Part shown: positions 1 to 6,094 of the stretch, piece after piece | Layout: each line of letters starts with the position of its first letter | Numbering within the stretch: position 1 is the stretch's first letter | Assembly: GCA_031177445.1 (NCBI GenBank) | Contig: JAPSGP010000171.1 | Location: forward strand, 1-6,537 | Source: Acidimicrobiia bacterium | GTDB lineage: Bacteria; Actinomycetota; Acidimicrobiia; IMCC26256; JACDBD01 | Length of the DNA: 6,537 nt | Direction: 5' to 3' | Notes under the pieces: model-generated | What the model saw: the letters and a program-made list of their open reading frames with translations, nothing else | Told to the model about the DNA's origin: nothing | Database searches by the model: none | Position numbers and translations under genes: made by a program

Positions 1-804
1 GCCAAGCAGCTGCTCACGGAGCTACCCGCGGTCCCCGCGTATCGCGTCCAGATCAGTGTGCTCGGCTCGCTCGAGGTCCGGCGAGACGGCGAGGCCGTCG
101 AGCATGCCGACCTCCGACGCCAGCGGGTTCGCGACCTGGTGTGCTACCTCGTCGCCCGCCGCAGGGCCCGTCGCGAGGAGATCGCAGAAGAGCTGTGGCC
201 CGAGCTCGATGACGGTGGTCGCAACCTTCGGACGACCCTGAGCTACGTGCAGCGCGTGCTGCAACCCGACCGTGCAGATGGGGAACGGCCGTACTTCCTC
301 CGGACCGATGCGACCTGGCTCGAGCTCGTTCCCTCCGACCGGCTCGTGGTCGACGTTTGGGCGGTCGACACTGTTCTCGATGACGCGGAACGAGCGGAGG
401 ACCAAGGCTCACCTGCAGCCGCGCTGGACGCGTACCGAACGGCCTTGCACCGTTGGCGCGGCGAGCCGTTCGCCGATGTGCAGTACGCCGCGTGGGCCGA
501 GACCGAACGTCAGCGCCTTCGGGCTCGGTACATGAGCAGCGCGCTGCGCGCCGGCGAGCTCTGGCTCGCCGCGGGGCATAACGTCGAGGCACGCGACGCG
601 GCGGAGCGCGCCATCCAGGCCGATCCCTGGACCGAGCACGCGTACCGCCTCCTCGCTCGCGCCCATCTCGCTGACGACGATCGATCAGGAGCGCGTCGTG
701 CCATCGAACGCTGCCGCGCGGCGCTCTCGGAGCTCGATGTCGAACCGGAACCAGCTACGACTTCGCTCATGACCCAGCTCGAGCCAGGCGCGCGCAAGCC
801 ATGA
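1..804 (+). CDS. BTAD-domain (SARP-like) transcriptional regulator, C-terminal part; 5' end outside window
   Basis: The reading frame is open from base 1 to a TGA at 802-804, giving 267 visible residues. The GTG at 58 lies inside the first strand of the DNA-binding domain (YRVQISVLGSLEVRRDG), so it is unlikely to be the true start, and the gene very probably begins upstream. Residues about 14-105 look like an OmpR/SARP winged helix: an initial beta hairpin, a helix with LRRQRVRDLVCYLV, then REEIAEELWPE and a recognition-helix-like NLRTTLSYVQRVLQ. Residues about 115-257 match a bacterial transcriptional activation domain (BTAD), with TPR-like helices, the signature ALHRWRGEPFAD, and an ending ELDVEPEPAT close to the usual ELGVEP form. 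Family knowledge: such modules regulate secondary metabolism or other accessory genes and are often fused to an ATPase or TPR region. A larger N-terminal partner here is an inference. The target genes cannot be told from the window. The gene converges on the M16 peptidase gene and is not part of the minus-strand operon. Confidence 0.85.
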   Translation, partial: AKQLLTELPAVPAYRVQISVLGSLEVRRDGEAVEHADLRRQRVRDLVCYLVARRRARREEIAEELWPELDDGGRNLRTTLSYVQRVLQPDRADGERPYFLRTDATWLELVPSDRLVVDVWAVDTVLDDAERAEDQGSPAAALDAYRTALHRWRGEPFADVQYAAWAETERQRLRARYMSSALRAGELWLAAGHNVEARDAAERAIQADPWTEHAYRLLARAHLADDDRSGARRAIERCRAALSELDVEPEPATTSLMTQLEPGARKP

Positions 805-848
805 ATTGAACACGCGCGCAAGAGCACGAACGCCAACCACGATCTCGC

Positions 849-2192
849 TCAGCGAGACGTGAGCGCGTCCTCGTCGATCGGGCCGACGGCGGCGAGCGTG
901 CGCTCTCTGTTGGCGAGCACGCGGTCGACGACCCGACCGATGTCGTCGGGAGTGATCGCGTCGATTTCGGCCACGATCTCGTCGAGCGTCTGGATCTCGC
1001 CCAGCGACAGCTCGGAGCCGCCGATGCGATGCATCCGGCTCTGTGAGCTCTCGAGCGACAGGGACATCGAGCCCCGGAGGTGGCCCTTGGCCGCGTCGAG
1101 CTCGTCGTCGCCGATGCCATGGTCAGTGACCACTCGATCGAGCTCAGCGTCCACCACTGAGAGCGCTTCTTGCATCCGCTCGGGGCTGGTGCCGACATAG
1201 ACGCCGAACGCGCCCGTCTCGGCGAACCCCGCACGGAACGAGTACACGGAGTAGGCGAGACCTCGCTTCTCCCGCACCTCCTCGAACAGGCGCGACGACA
1301 TCCCGCCGCCGAGCGCCTGGTTGAGCACTGCGAGCGCGTACCGGTCGTCGTCGCCCCGAGGCAGCGCCCGGGTGCCGGTCACGAGGTGGACCTGCTCGAT
1401 CGGGCGCTCCTGCACCGCCAGGCGGGTCGGCGGCGCGAGACCGTTCACGCGCGGACGCTCGCTCGACCCGTCACCGTGCGCCGACGCCGCCGCGGCCGCC
1501 GCCACCTTCTCGACCACGACGTCGTGCTCGATGCGCCCCGCCGCGGCCACCACCACCGCGCCCGGCCGGTACCGGTCGGCGTGGTAGCCGGCGATGGAGT
1601 CGCGCTGCATCGCGCCGATGGTCTCGGTGCTGCCGGCCACTGGCCGCCCGAGCGGATGGCCCGGAAACAGTGCCTCGCCGAACACGTCGTGCACGAGATC
1701 GTCAGGCGTGTCGTCGTGCATCTTGATCTCTTCGAGGATGACCAGACGCTCCGACTCGATCTCGTCGTCGCGCAGCGCCGGAGACCAGATGATGTCGGCC
1801 AGGATGTCGAGCGCGAGATCGAGCTCGAAGTCGGGGACGCGAACGTAGAACGCCGTGAGCTCCTGCGTCGTGAACGCGTTCATGTCGCCACCGACCGACT
1901 CGACCGCGTGCGCGATCTCGTGTGCGGTTCGCCGCGCGGTGCCCTTGAACAGCAGGTGCTCGAGAAAGTGGCTCGCGCCCGAGATCTGGGCGGACTCGTC
2001 TCGTGACCCGGTCGCGACCCAGTAGCCGAGCGCGACCGACCGCAGCTCCGGCATCGCCTCGGTGACGACGCGCAGCCCCGAATCGAGCGTCGTGCGGCGG
2101 ATCGTCACCGGGATCGTGCGGTCCGGATCAGCGGCCGCGCCCGCCGCGGCGACGGCCTCCGCCCCCACCGCGACGCTCTCCCCCGCCGCCAC
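849..2192 (-). CDS. M16 family zinc metallopeptidase (processing-peptidase/insulinase-like)
   Basis: The product is an M16 peptidase of up to 447 residues. Domain 1 carries the inverted zinc motif HFLEH at residues 75-79 (H75 and H79 as ligands, E78 as catalytic base). The distal ligand Glu lies in VILEEIKM at about 154-155, spaced as in the HxxEH...E family. Domain 2 (from about 255) has GGGMSSRLFEEVREKRGLAY at about 295-314, with the Arg/Tyr pair that M16 proteins use to hold the substrate C-terminus. One polypeptide thus carries both halves of the active site, and no signal peptide or membrane segment is evident. Family members degrade or trim peptides; the substrate here is unknown. The start is uncertain. 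GTG 2192 gives the longest form and overlaps pnp by 65 bases. GTG 2168 has GGGGGAG 9 bases upstream. GTG 2108, 20 bases after the pnp stop, begins right at the conserved core (VTIRRTTLDSGLRVVTE). The first 28 residues are low-complexity Ala/Gly and may be untranslated. The gene is probably cotranscribed with pnp. Confidence 0.93.
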   Translation of the reverse strand: MAAGESVAVGAEAVAAAGAAADPDRTIPVTIRRTTLDSGLRVVTEAMPELRSVALGYWVATGSRDESAQISGASHFLEHLLFKGTARRTAHEIAHAVESVGGDMNAFTTQELTAFYVRVPDFELDLALDILADIIWSPALRDDEIESERLVILEEIKMHDDTPDDLVHDVFGEALFPGHPLGRPVAGSTETIGAMQRDSIAGYHADRYRPGAVVVAAAGRIEHDVVVEKVAAAAAASAHGDGSSERPRVNGLAPPTRLAVQERPIEQVHLVTGTRALPRGDDDRYALAVLNQALGGGMSSRLFEEVREKRGLAYSVYSFRAGFAETGAFGVYVGTSPERMQEALSVVDAELDRVVTDHGIGDDELDAAKGHLRGSMSLSLESSQSRMHRIGGSELSLGEIQTLDEIVAEIDAITPDDIGRVVDRVLANRERTLAAVGPIDEDALTSR

Positions 2193-2406
2193 CCCGCGGG
2201 GCTTCGCCTGGGCCGAGGTCGCCGAACTCGGCTTTCGCCTGACTCTCCCAGGAGTCCTCGAAGCTCACCGTCTCTCGCGGGCCCTCGCTCCGAGAGCTCC
2301 CCCGATCGCGGTCGCTCGGTCGTGGGCGAGGTTCGGACCCCGCTCGCTCCCCCCGCCTCACTTCGCCGTCGCCTTCCGGAGGCCCGCCATTACCGGCGTC
2401 CTCGTC
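2128..2406 (-). other. PNPase C-terminal disordered tail with Arg-Gly box
   Basis: This stretch codes for residues 733-824 of PNPase, after the S1 domain. It has three parts. Residues 733-777 are rich in Gly, Glu, Asp, Pro and Arg, with no predicted fold. Residues about 778-798 form an isolated block with three aromatic residues and several acids (VSFEDSWESQAKAEFGDLGP), unlike the low-complexity flanks. The last 22 residues are 13 Gly, 8 Arg and 1 Glu, an RGG-like box. Arg-Gly tails generally raise RNA affinity. The island looks like a short linear interaction motif, for example for a degradosome partner, but no partner can be named from the sequence. Confidence 0.7.
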
Positions 2407-4602
2407 GCCACCGATCAGCGACAACGAGAGCTTGCCCTGGTTGTCGATGTCGTCGACCCGGACCGTCAACTCGTCACCGAGGCTGAGCACGTCCTCGACG
2501 CGGTCGATGCGCTTGCCCCGTCCCAGCTTCGAGATGTGGAGCAGCCCGTCGCGCCCGGGCAGGATGTTGACGAAGGCGCCGAACTTGGTGATGTTCACCA
2601 CCTTGCCGGTGTACTCGGCGCCGACATCGGCGGTCGGCGGGTCGAGGATCAGCTCGATGCGACGCCGCGCCTCTTCGACCTGCGAACCCTCCTTCGAGCC
2701 GATCGTGACCGTTCCCACGACGCCGTCGTCGCTCACCGAGACGTCGGCACCGGTCTCGAGCGTGATCGCGTTGATCACCTTGCCCTTGGGCCCGATGACC
2801 TCGCCGATCTTGTCGAGCGGGATCTCGAAGCTCACGATCTTCGGCGCCCGGTCGCGCACGTCGCTGCGGGGCTCGGAGATCGCGCCCTGCATGACCTCGA
2901 GGACCTTCAGCCGCGCGTCCTTCGCCTGGCTCAGCGCCTGCGCGAGCACGTCGGCCGGCAGCCCGTCGATCTTCGTGTCGAGCTGGAGCGCGGTGACGAA
3001 GTCCTCCGTGCCGGCCACCTTGAAGTCCATGTCGCCGTAGGCGTCCTCGGCCCCGAGGATGTCGGTGAGGGTCGTGTACTTGCCGTCGGCGAAGACGAGG
3101 CCCATCGCGATGCCGGCGACCGGCTCCTTGATCGGTACGCCCGCATCCATGAGCGACAGGGTCGAACCACAGACCGAGGCCATCGAGGTCGAGCCGTTCG
3201 ACGACAGCACGTCGGAAACCACACGCATCGTGTACGGCCATTCGACTGCGTTGGGGAGCACGGGCACGAGCGCCCGCTCCGCCAGCGCACCGTGACCGAT
3301 CTCACGCCGCTTGGGTGAGCCGACGCGCCCCGTCTCCCCGGTCGAGAACGGCGGGAAGTTGTAGTGGTGCATGTAGCGCTTGCGCTCGTCGATGCCGATG
3401 GTGTCGAGCATCTGCTCCATGCGGGGCATGCCGAGCGTGGTGACGGTGAGCACCTGGGTTTCGCCGCGCTGGAACAGGCCGGAGCCATGCGCGGTCGGGA
3501 TGATGCCGACGTCGGACGACAAGGTTCGCAGGTCGGCCGTCCCTCGCCCGTCGATGCGCACACCCTCGCTCACGATGCGCTTGCGCACGACGTCCTTCTG
3601 CAGCGACCGCAGCGCCTTCTTCACCTGGCCGGCGCGCTCGGCGAATGGACCGGGCGCGTCGGGAGTGCCCGCGAGCTGCTCGACGATGCGGGCCTCGAGC
3701 TCGCGCGCCTGCTCCTCACGGTCGTGCTTGTCGGCGATCTTCATCACCTCGCCGACCGCGGTGCGGGCGGCGGCATCGACCGCCGCGAACACGTCCTCGT
3801 CGTAGTCGGTCTGGACCTCGTAGGAGATCGGCTCGATCGGGCCGTGCGCCTTCTCGTATTGCGCCCGCAGCTCGAGCTGGAGGTCGATCGACGCCGCGAT
3901 CCAGCGCTTGCACTCCTCGAGGCCCTCGGTGATCACCTCTTCGGTGATCTTGGGCGCGCCCTGCTGGTACAGCTCCCAGGTGGCTTCGGTGCCCCCGGCC
4001 TCGACCATCATGATCGCGATGTCGCCGGATTCTGTGCGCCGGCCTGCGACCACGAGCTCGAACGTCGACTCGTCGCCCTCTTGATACGTCGGGTGCGCGA
4101 TCCACTGCCCGTCATGGTGCGCCAGGCGCACCGCGCCCACCGGCCCCTGGAACGGGATGCCCGAGACCGTCAGCGCAGCCGACGCGCCGTTGATGGAGGC
4201 GACGTCGTGCGGGTTCTCGAGGTCGGCCCCGAGAATGGTCGCGATGACCTGCACCTCGTTGCGGAAGCCCTCGGGGAACGAAGGGCGCAGCGGACGGTCG
4301 GTGAGCCGGCAGGTCAGGATCGCCTGCTCGCCCGGGCGGCCTTCACGGCGGAAGAACGAGCCGGGGATCTTGCCGGCGGCGTACATCCGCTCCTCGACGT
4401 CGACGGTGAGCGGGAAGAAATCGATGCCCTCGCGGGGCTTGCTGGTAACGACCGTGCTCAGCAGCGTGGTGTCGCCGATCTGTACGACGACCGCGCCGTC
4501 GGCCAGCGGCGCCAGGCGGCCGGTCTCGAACGACATGGTCTTGCCGGCGGCGTTGACCGCGCCTTCTACTTGGACGGCGCCATTGCCCTGGGAACCAGGC
4601 AT
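2128..4602 (-). CDS. pnp: polyribonucleotide nucleotidyltransferase (PNPase / GpsI-type)
   Basis: This is a complete 824-residue PNPase, a phosphorolytic 3'-5' exoribonuclease acting as a trimer in cytoplasmic RNA decay. The order is: first RNase PH core (about 10-155, with FFRREGRP at 83-90), the all-helical linker (about 245-335), a second catalytic RNase PH core (about 340-560), a KH domain (about 588-650, GPKG loop at 604-607) and an S1 domain (about 660-732, from GAEYTGKVVNITKFGAF). Catalytic elements are intact: GSGLFQRGETQ (373-383), SSNGSTSMASVCGS (467-480) and DILGAEDAYGDMDFK (514-528), whose D520 and D526 match the two metal-binding Asp of the E. coli enzyme. Actinobacterial homologues are also called guanosine pentaphosphate synthetase; that activity cannot be judged from sequence. 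The ATG at 4602 is supported by AGGAG 8 bases upstream (4611-4615). The protein is longer than the usual 700-750 residues because of a 92-residue disordered tail (733-824) ending in an Arg-Gly box. The gene lies 179 bases after rpsO, behind a structured leader. Confidence 0.98.
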   Translation of the reverse strand: MPGSQGNGAVQVEGAVNAAGKTMSFETGRLAPLADGAVVVQIGDTTLLSTVVTSKPREGIDFFPLTVDVEERMYAAGKIPGSFFRREGRPGEQAILTCRLTDRPLRPSFPEGFRNEVQVIATILGADLENPHDVASINGASAALTVSGIPFQGPVGAVRLAHHDGQWIAHPTYQEGDESTFELVVAGRRTESGDIAIMMVEAGGTEATWELYQQGAPKITEEVITEGLEECKRWIAASIDLQLELRAQYEKAHGPIEPISYEVQTDYDEDVFAAVDAAARTAVGEVMKIADKHDREEQARELEARIVEQLAGTPDAPGPFAERAGQVKKALRSLQKDVVRKRIVSEGVRIDGRGTADLRTLSSDVGIIPTAHGSGLFQRGETQVLTVTTLGMPRMEQMLDTIGIDERKRYMHHYNFPPFSTGETGRVGSPKRREIGHGALAERALVPVLPNAVEWPYTMRVVSDVLSSNGSTSMASVCGSTLSLMDAGVPIKEPVAGIAMGLVFADGKYTTLTDILGAEDAYGDMDFKVAGTEDFVTALQLDTKIDGLPADVLAQALSQAKDARLKVLEVMQGAISEPRSDVRDRAPKIVSFEIPLDKIGEVIGPKGKVINAITLETGADVSVSDDGVVGTVTIGSKEGSQVEEARRRIELILDPPTADVGAEYTGKVVNITKFGAFVNILPGRDGLLHISKLGRGKRIDRVEDVLSLGDELTVRVDDIDNQGKLSLSLIGGDEDAGNGGPPEGDGEVRRGERAGSEPRPRPSDRDRGSSRSEGPRETVSFEDSWESQAKAEFGDLGPGEAPRGGGGGERRGGGGGRRRGGRGR

Positions 4603-4612
4603 GGGACGCGCT

Positions 4613-4632
4613 CCTCTCTGTTGTGCGAGAGG
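4613..4632 (-). promoter_or_regulatory. candidate Shine-Dalgarno-sequestering hairpin of pnp
   Basis: In minus-strand RNA CCTCTC (4627-4632) can pair with GAGAGG (4613-4618) across an 8-base loop. This covers three of the five bases of the AGGAG ribosome-binding site (4611-4615). The pairing uses five of the bases that form the 3' arm of the outer helix of the long leader hairpin, so the two structures exclude each other. A six-pair helix is modest and could arise by chance in this purine/pyrimidine-rich leader. Confidence 0.4.
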
Positions 4633-4719
4633 CCCCGGTTCCCAGTGGTCACCGTCCGAGCCCGTTCCCCGGCGATGGGGCCCGGCCAGTGGCCACTGAC
4701 AACCGACTGCTCTCTCGCA
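4624..4719 (-). promoter_or_regulatory. nested long hairpin in pnp 5' leader (candidate RNase III processing site)
   Basis: In minus-strand RNA four helices stack on one axis. Helix 1 is TGCGAGAG/CTCTCGCA (4712-4719 with 4624-4631, 8 bp). Helix 2 is CGGTT/AACCG (4701-4705 with 4636-4640, 5 bp). Helix 3 is CAGTGGCCAC/GTGACCACTG (4689-4698 with 4643-4652, 9 of 10 paired). Helix 4 is CCGGGCCC/GGGCTCGG (4678-4685 with 4656-4663, 8 bp with one G-U). The apical loop is 14 bases, and the internal loops are 2-6 bases per side. The 3' foot ends 8 bases before the purine-rich GAGAGGAG Shine-Dalgarno region of pnp. In E. coli and Streptomyces the rpsO-pnp intergenic RNA is cut by RNase III as part of pnp control. 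The same role here is inferred from position and shape. Confidence 0.7.
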
Positions 4720-4744
4720 ATCGTGTGTGTTGCTCTTGCTCCGA

Positions 4745-4774
4745 TATGAAAACGAGGAGCCATGCGGCTCCTCG
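4745..4774 (-). terminator. rho-independent terminator after rpsO
   Basis: On the minus strand a perfect 9-bp stem CGAGGAGCC/GGCTCCTCG (4766-4774 with 4753-4761) closes a GCAT tetraloop. It is followed at once by TTTT (4749-4752) and then CATA. It begins 7 bases after the rpsO stop codon. The T-run is short, so partial read-through into pnp is plausible. The position corresponds to the intercistronic terminator between rpsO and pnp in E. coli. Confidence 0.8.
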
Positions 4775-4781
4775 AGTTCCG

Positions 4782-5039
4782 TCAGCGGCGGAGGCCGAGC
4801 TTCGCGATGAGTGCTCGATACCGCTCGACGTCGTTGCGCCGGAGGTAGTCGAGCAGCCGGCGCCGCCGGCCGACGATCATGAGCAGTCCCCGGCGCGAGT
4901 GATGGTCCTTCTTGTGGACCTTCAGGTGCTCGGTCAGGTGGTCGATGCGCTCGGACATGAGCGCGATCTGCACCTCCGGTGAGCCGGTGTCGGTCTCATG
5001 GAGGCGGTGCTCGGCGATCGTGGCGGCGGTATCGGGCAT
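4782..5039 (-). CDS. rpsO: 30S ribosomal protein S15
   Basis: The 85-residue product is S15, which binds the central domain of 16S rRNA early in 30S assembly and contributes to a bridge with the 50S subunit. The family signatures are intact: DTGSPEVQ (17-24), LTEHLKVHKKDHHSRRGLL (35-53) and RYRALIAKLGLRR at the very end. The usual length is 88-89, so the N-terminal helix is shortened by a few residues, with MPDTAATIAEHRLHE in place of the common lysine-rich start. The ATG at 5039 is the only sensible start. No good Shine-Dalgarno lies at normal spacing: the nearest AGGG is about 14 bases upstream and sits in an inverted repeat. Weak or masked initiation would fit the known autogenous control of rpsO by S15 in other bacteria, but that is inferred here. 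Confidence 0.98.
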   Translation of the reverse strand: MPDTAATIAEHRLHETDTGSPEVQIALMSERIDHLTEHLKVHKKDHHSRRGLLMIVGRRRRLLDYLRRNDVERYRALIAKLGLRR

Positions 5040-5044
5040 GCGGA

Positions 5045-5116
5045 AGGGTCGGACCCTGTCGTCGACGGAGGCGTCGGCACCCGCCGACGCAGCTGATCAG
5101 GGTACCACGAGCTGCG
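5045..5116 (-). promoter_or_regulatory. structured rpsO leader (candidate S15 autoregulatory RNA)
   Basis: The gap between ribF and rpsO holds three inverted repeats on the minus strand. A is CGCAGCT/AGCTGCG (5110-5116 with 5088-5094, 15-base loop), starting 3 bases after the ribF stop. B is GCGTCGGC/GCCGACGC (5083-5090 with 5071-5078, perfect 8 bp, loop GGGT). C is AGGGTC/GACCCT (5052-5057 with 5045-5050, single central base), ending 5 bases before the rpsO ATG. A and B share three bases, so they compete. No T-run follows, so none of them looks like a terminator. S15 represses its own mRNA in several bacteria through unrelated leader folds; a role here is an inference. No convincing promoter hexamers were found in the gap. 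Confidence 0.45.
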
Positions 5117-5119
5117 GGT

Positions 5120-6091
5120 TCAGCCCGATCCGCCTCCTCCGCAGATGCGGCGGGTGGCGGCGACGTCCTCCGTGATCTGCCGCACGAGGGCGTCCATCCC
5201 GTCGAAGCGCACCTGGCCGTGCAGGAACTGGCGGAACCGGACCTTGACGGTGTGACCGTAAAGGTCGCCGTCGAAGTCGAGCACGTACGCCTCGAGCAGC
5301 GTCGGCCCGCCCTCGGGATAGAAGGTGGGCCGGCTGCCGATCGAGACCGCAGCGGCCCGCTCGGAGCCGTCGCCGTCGACGAACGATCCCGCGTAGACGC
5401 CGTCGGCCGGAAGACAGACCTGCGGCGGGACGGCCAGGTTGGCGGTGGGAAAGCCCAGTTCCCGCCCCCGCCGGTCCCCGACCTCGACCACGCCGCGCAC
5501 CTCGTGGGGCCGGCCCAGCAGCTGCGCGGCCTCCACCACGTCGCCCTTGGCCAGCAGCTCGCGGATGCGGGTCGACGAGTACGGGGTGGCGGTGTCGTCG
5601 CCTTCGATCGCCACGAGGCCGAGACCGAGCACCTCGAAGCCGAGCTCGGCACCCATGCGTTCGAGCAGCGCCACGTTGCCGCCCCGCTGGTGGCCGAAAT
5701 GGAAGTCGACTCCGACGACGACCAGGCGCGCCCGGAGCCCGTCGACCAGGACCTCGCGCACGAAGTCCTCGGCCGGCTCGCGACTGCGCTCCTCGTCGAA
5801 GCGGAGCACCCAGCACAGATCGAGCGCGCCGGTCTGGTCCAAGAGCTCGAGCTTCTGCTCGAGCGTCGTCAGCAGCTTGGGAGCCGACTCAGGGCGCACG
5901 ACCTCGGCGGGATGCCGGTCGAAGGTGACACACGCGGCGGCACGACCGCGTGCGTCGGCGAGCTCGCGCACGAGCCGGAGCACAGCTTGATGCCCGCGGT
6001 GCACGCCGTCGTACGCACCGATGGTGACCACCGCGCCGTCGGTGCGGACGACGCCACTCCTCGCTTCGTGGGCGCCGTGGACGACCTCCAT
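5120..6091 (-). CDS. ribF: bifunctional riboflavin kinase / FMN adenylyltransferase (FAD synthetase)
   Basis: This complete 323-residue RibF phosphorylates riboflavin to FMN and then adenylates FMN to FAD in the cytoplasm. The N-terminal nucleotidyltransferase module (about 18-185) has GAYDGVHRGH (25-34), a variant of the usual G-F-DG-H-GH motif with Tyr for Phe. It also has TFDRHPAEV (56-64), VGVDFHFGHQRGGN (126-139) and the SSTRIRELL nucleotide-binding motif (172-180). The C-terminal riboflavin kinase module (about 190-315) has GFPTANL (213-219), DGVYAG (230-235), and EAYVLDFDGDLYG starting at E267, the position of the proposed catalytic base in the family. The length is typical. The ATG at 6091 lies 3 bases after the truB stop, with GGAGG 11 bases upstream inside the truB coding end, so translational coupling with truB is likely. 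Nothing suggests an FMN riboswitch in this window. Confidence 0.97.
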   Translation of the reverse strand: MEVVHGAHEARSGVVRTDGAVVTIGAYDGVHRGHQAVLRLVRELADARGRAAACVTFDRHPAEVVRPESAPKLLTTLEQKLELLDQTGALDLCWVLRFDEERSREPAEDFVREVLVDGLRARLVVVGVDFHFGHQRGGNVALLERMGAELGFEVLGLGLVAIEGDDTATPYSSTRIRELLAKGDVVEAAQLLGRPHEVRGVVEVGDRRGRELGFPTANLAVPPQVCLPADGVYAGSFVDGDGSERAAAVSIGSRPTFYPEGGPTLLEAYVLDFDGDLYGHTVKVRFRQFLHGQVRFDGMDALVRQITEDVAATRRICGGGGSG

Positions 6092-6094
6092 CGC

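Noticed and set aside
805..848. Gap between the convergent regulator and M16 genes
   Set aside because: Only 44 bases; no small gene, RNA or site seen in it.
843..857. Inverted repeat TCTCGCT-C-AGCGAGA at the M16 stop codon as a terminator for the convergent genes
   Set aside because: The usable stem is only about 5 bp once a loop is allowed, and no T-run follows on either strand.
1170..2006. Plus-strand open frame of 278 codons opposite the M16 gene
   Set aside because: It is a shadow of the peptidase gene with no recognisable domain and a biased composition of Arg, His, Val and Asp.
4687..4698. Perfect 12-base palindrome CAGTGGCCACTG, with a near copy at 4642-4652, as a possible repressor operator
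   Set aside because: Both copies are accounted for as the two arms of helix 3 in the pnp leader hairpin, and no promoter is visible beside them, so a separate DNA operator is not needed.
2062..4749. Long plus-strand open frames of 418 and 461 codons opposite pnp
   Set aside because: They lie fully antisense to a clearly recognised PNPase, have Arg/Val/Leu/Asp-rich unstructured products, and are typical of open antisense frames in GC-rich coding DNA.
5093..5112. Adjacent palindromes CTGATCAG and GGTACC, plus a TACCCT -10-like hexamer, as an rpsO promoter
   Set aside because: No -35 element at proper spacing was found, and short palindromes are expected by chance; too weak to call.
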